Source: Sporosarcina sp. ACRSM
GTDB taxonomy: Bacteria > Bacillota > Bacilli > Bacillales_A > Planococcaceae
Length of the DNA: 64,000 bases
Direction of reading: 5' to 3'
NCBI RefSeq assembly: GCF_022346545.1
Contig: NZ_JAKRNU010000004.1
Coordinates: 124,001-188,000, forward strand
Below, piece by piece: positions 62,039-64,000 of the stretch. How positions within the stretch are numbered: position 1 is the stretch's first letter; each line of letters starts with the position of its first letter. The notes under the pieces were generated by a model. That model worked only from the letters and a program-made list of their open reading frames with translations, was not told the DNA's origin and did not search any database. Position numbers and translations under genes: made by a program.

Positions 62039-63031
62039 TTATATTTTCCGTGTTGTTCTTCTATCGAACACTTTAACAGATTCAGTAATTTGAATGCAAC
62101 TGTTTTTTTTGTTTTCAATCATTTCAATTAGTTTTCGGATCGCTAAATAGCCAAGATTTTGCTCAGAAATGCTACCAACAGTCGTCAGTTGGATTAAACC
62201 ATGGCTACTCAACTCTACGTTATCAATGCCAATGATACTCATATCTGCAGGCACGGAAAACTTATTTTGAATAGCATCGTCTATTAAAGATAGTGCAAGT
62301 GAATCTGCTCCCGCACAAATGGCAGTAGGACGTTGTTCAAGCGCCATGAGTTCCTGAAAAGCACTTGAAATGGCTTGTTTGGAAGTATCTGTATTTATAA
62401 GATAAGGCTTTGTGAAGGGGGTCTTATAATCTTCCATCGCTTGAAGAAATCCAAGATAACGGTTGTTGAAGGTACTAACGGTCAAAGGACCGCCAACCCA
62501 TGCAATGGCTGTATGACCTTGTTCGATTACATGTTGTGCTGCTAAATAGCCTGCCTTGAAATTATCAATTTCTACAAAGTAATCATTGTTTTTATGTTTT
62601 CGATTATAGGTAATGAATGGAATATCCATGCGGATAAGCTTTTCAAATATAGGATCATCAAGTAAGATACATGATAAAATGACGCCGTCTACTTTGTGTT
62701 CAATAGCGGTTGCATATGCTTCATTTAATTTTTGATCATTGACGAATTGAACGTTCACGCGGTATCCCATTTTAGTGGCATAGTTAACAATAGCTGATGT
62801 TGAATCGACAAAAAAGGGGTTGTGCAGTGGACCTGATAGAAGAGCAATCGTATTCGTTCGATTTTGAACTAGGGAACGTGCATGCCCATTAGGTATGTAA
62901 TTTAAATCGTTGATCGCTTTCATAACTTTGTCAATAGTAGCTTGTTTAACAGATTCCGGAGTGTTCAAAACACGTGAAACAGTCGTTTGGGAAACGCCTG
63001 CATGTTTTGCGACATCTTTCGATGATACCAA
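62039..63031 (-). CDS. LacI-family transcriptional regulator
   Basis: 330 residues: N-terminal LacI helix-turn-helix (SSKDVAKHAGVSQTTVSRVLNTPESVKQAT) and hinge (YIPNGHARSLV), then a periplasmic-binding-protein-like sugar domain with TIALLSGPLHNPFF, DGVILS and ADSLALSLIDDA. The start is TTG with AAAGGAGG. It lies upstream of permease-ALDH-ADH on the same strand and probably binds the paired inverse operators at 61942-61999. Confidence 0.93.
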   Translation of the reverse strand: MVSSKDVAKHAGVSQTTVSRVLNTPESVKQATIDKVMKAINDLNYIPNGHARSLVQNRTNTIALLSGPLHNPFFVDSTSAIVNYATKMGYRVNVQFVNDQKLNEAYATAIEHKVDGVILSCILLDDPIFEKLIRMDIPFITYNRKHKNNDYFVEIDNFKAGYLAAQHVIEQGHTAIAWVGGPLTVSTFNNRYLGFLQAMEDYKTPFTKPYLINTDTSKQAISSAFQELMALEQRPTAICAGADSLALSLIDDAIQNKFSVPADMSIIGIDNVELSSHGLIQLTTVGSISEQNLGYLAIRKLIEMIENKKNSCIQITESVKVFDRRTTRKI

Positions 63032-63134
63032 AACGATTCCTCCTTTTGTGTATAGTCAAGTTAAGTCGATCATACATCATGTGAAATGAAGTTGCTATAT
63101 TTGACTACATATAAAGAGGTGCTAGGATTTCTGT

Positions 63135-63959
63135 TTACTTAGAGAGACTTGCAAATTCATCCATCGTCGCACTAATTTTAGCTTGTGTCTCAATCACTTC
63201 TTTTTGAGATTTTTCGGTGATGTTACTCACGACAACCACTTCTTTCGCGATACTATCTGCATTCGAATGCACTTTTTTAATCGCCATATCTACATTACTC
63301 GCCAATTTACGAACTTCTTCCGCCACAACTGCAAAACCGCGTCCATGTTCGCCGGCCCGAGCCGCTTCAATCGCTGCATTCAACGCCAAAATATTGGTTT
63401 GCGAAGAAATATTCCGGATCGATTTAGCCGTATCACTGATGAGGTCCGTCTGCTCCTTCAAGGTATGGAATGCTCTCATATTCTCTATCGAGTTCTCATT
63501 CACCATGTTCCCGAAACTTAAAGACAATTCCTCTAACTGCGAAACGATATCTCTCACTTTATTTTCACGCTCCGTAATATCTGTAGCAATTTTAAGGATG
63601 CCATTGACGCGGCCACTATCATCGAGGACAGGCATATAGGTCGCTTCAAGCCAAAGCAAATTCCCCTGCTTATCCACTCTTTGAATTTTCCCTTCGAACT
63701 TGATCCCCTTTTTGAGATTCGCCCATAACGCATCGTATTCTCTACTATTTACAAACGCTTCAGTGCAAAAGTGTTTGTGGTCCATATTTTTAATCTCACT
63801 GACCGTATACCCCAAAGCCTTCGCGAAATTGTCATTCGCCCAAATAACCTCTTTGTTCAGATTGAATTCGATCATCCCCAAATTCGCCTCCAAGGCGGCC
63901 AACACAGACGATCCATTCAATGCTTGCGTGCTTCTATCAATACCCGAAGAACTTTTCAT
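63135..63959 (-). CDS. Cytosolic PAS-domain chemoreceptor with short signalling domain
   Basis: 274 residues, no membrane helix. A PAS domain (~20-130: [33 protein letters not shown] motif [13 protein letters not shown]) joins a shortened methyl-accepting signalling hairpin (~150-274). The CheA/CheW tip is complete ([35 protein letters not shown]). It may sense redox or a small cofactor in the cytosol. Family members of this PAS plus short-tip kind occur in many Bacillales. AAAGGGAG precedes the start. Confidence 0.9.
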   Translation of the reverse strand: MKSSSGIDRSTQALNGSSVLAALEANLGMIEFNLNKEVIWANDNFAKALGYTVSEIKNMDHKHFCTEAFVNSREYDALWANLKKGIKFEGKIQRVDKQGNLLWLEATYMPVLDDSGRVNGILKIATDITERENKVRDIVSQLEELSLSFGNMVNENSIENMRAFHTLKEQTDLISDTAKSIRNISSQTNILALNAAIEAARAGEHGRGFAVVAEEVRKLASNVDMAIKKVHSNADSIAKEVVVVSNITEKSQKEVIETQAKISATMDEFASLSK

Positions 63960-64000
63960 GCTAAAAAACTCCCTTTTACTTAAGAATGTACATCCTCTCA

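Overview
The window reads as chromosomal DNA of a ureolytic Bacillales species. The best guess is Planococcaceae and Sporosarcina-like. The UreC active-site residues fall at the numbers used for Sporosarcina pasteurii urease, and YtxJ, a des-desK-desR cold-shock module, S-box methionine genes and an MhqR-type operator are all Firmicute hallmarks. No rRNA, tRNA, CRISPR array, intact insertion sequence or phage gene was found.

Layout. 1-0.3 kb: end of an LD-carboxypeptidase. 0.7-6.1 kb: urease operon ureABCEFGD behind a potentially structured leader. 6.1-7.1 kb: small membrane protein and acyl-CoA thioesterase. 7.1-16.4 kb: a two-unit catabolic regulon (RidA, NicX/M29-like enzyme, TRAP transporter; then KdgD-type dehydratase, ketoglutarate-semialdehyde dehydrogenase, OCD-family protein, GntR/FCD regulator) whose two promoters carry the same operator over the -10 box. 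16.4-19 kb: SAM riboswitch and two tandem MetE-like genes (YxjG/YxjH type). 19.2-27.8 kb: an A+T-richer aromatic/hydroquinone island between two ~90-bp direct repeats. 27.8-33.5 kb: coiled-coil protein and a YtrA-type GntR/ABC transporter cluster. 33.5-42.6 kb: mixed housekeeping genes (NERD nuclease-like, DUF2207, MscL, formamidase family, ATL, PAP2, PlsY, GNAT-aminotransferase fusion, YtxJ). 42.7-45.9 kb: desaturase with DesK/DesR. 46-48.8 kb: tryptophan-to-kynurenine operon kynUBA in which kynU is broken. 49.4-54.8 kb: D-Ala carboxypeptidase, D-serine ammonia-lyase, YqcI/YcgG-family protein, DDAH-like hydrolase, Uma2 protein. 54.8-64 kb: two chemoreceptors, an MhqR-controlled VOC dioxygenase, and a LacI-permease-ALDH-ADH cluster.

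Two repeat systems run through the intergenic DNA. One is a ~190-bp palindrome-rich element in three copies (14.4, 33.5, 53.0 kb). The other, the most unusual signal here, is a set of short arrays repeating at 21 bp (two helical turns or one peptide heptad) with different ~10-bp cores. On the minus strand most of them read as heptads ending in a common tail (LIATQDF or LSANQDF). They often sit just after a terminator. I do not recognise this family.

How genes work together: urease, the formamidase family and D-serine lyase all release ammonia. The GntR regulon probably feeds 2-oxoglutarate. The island probably feeds 3-oxoadipate through maleylacetate. All functions are read from the sequence and remembered family motifs; no database search was run.
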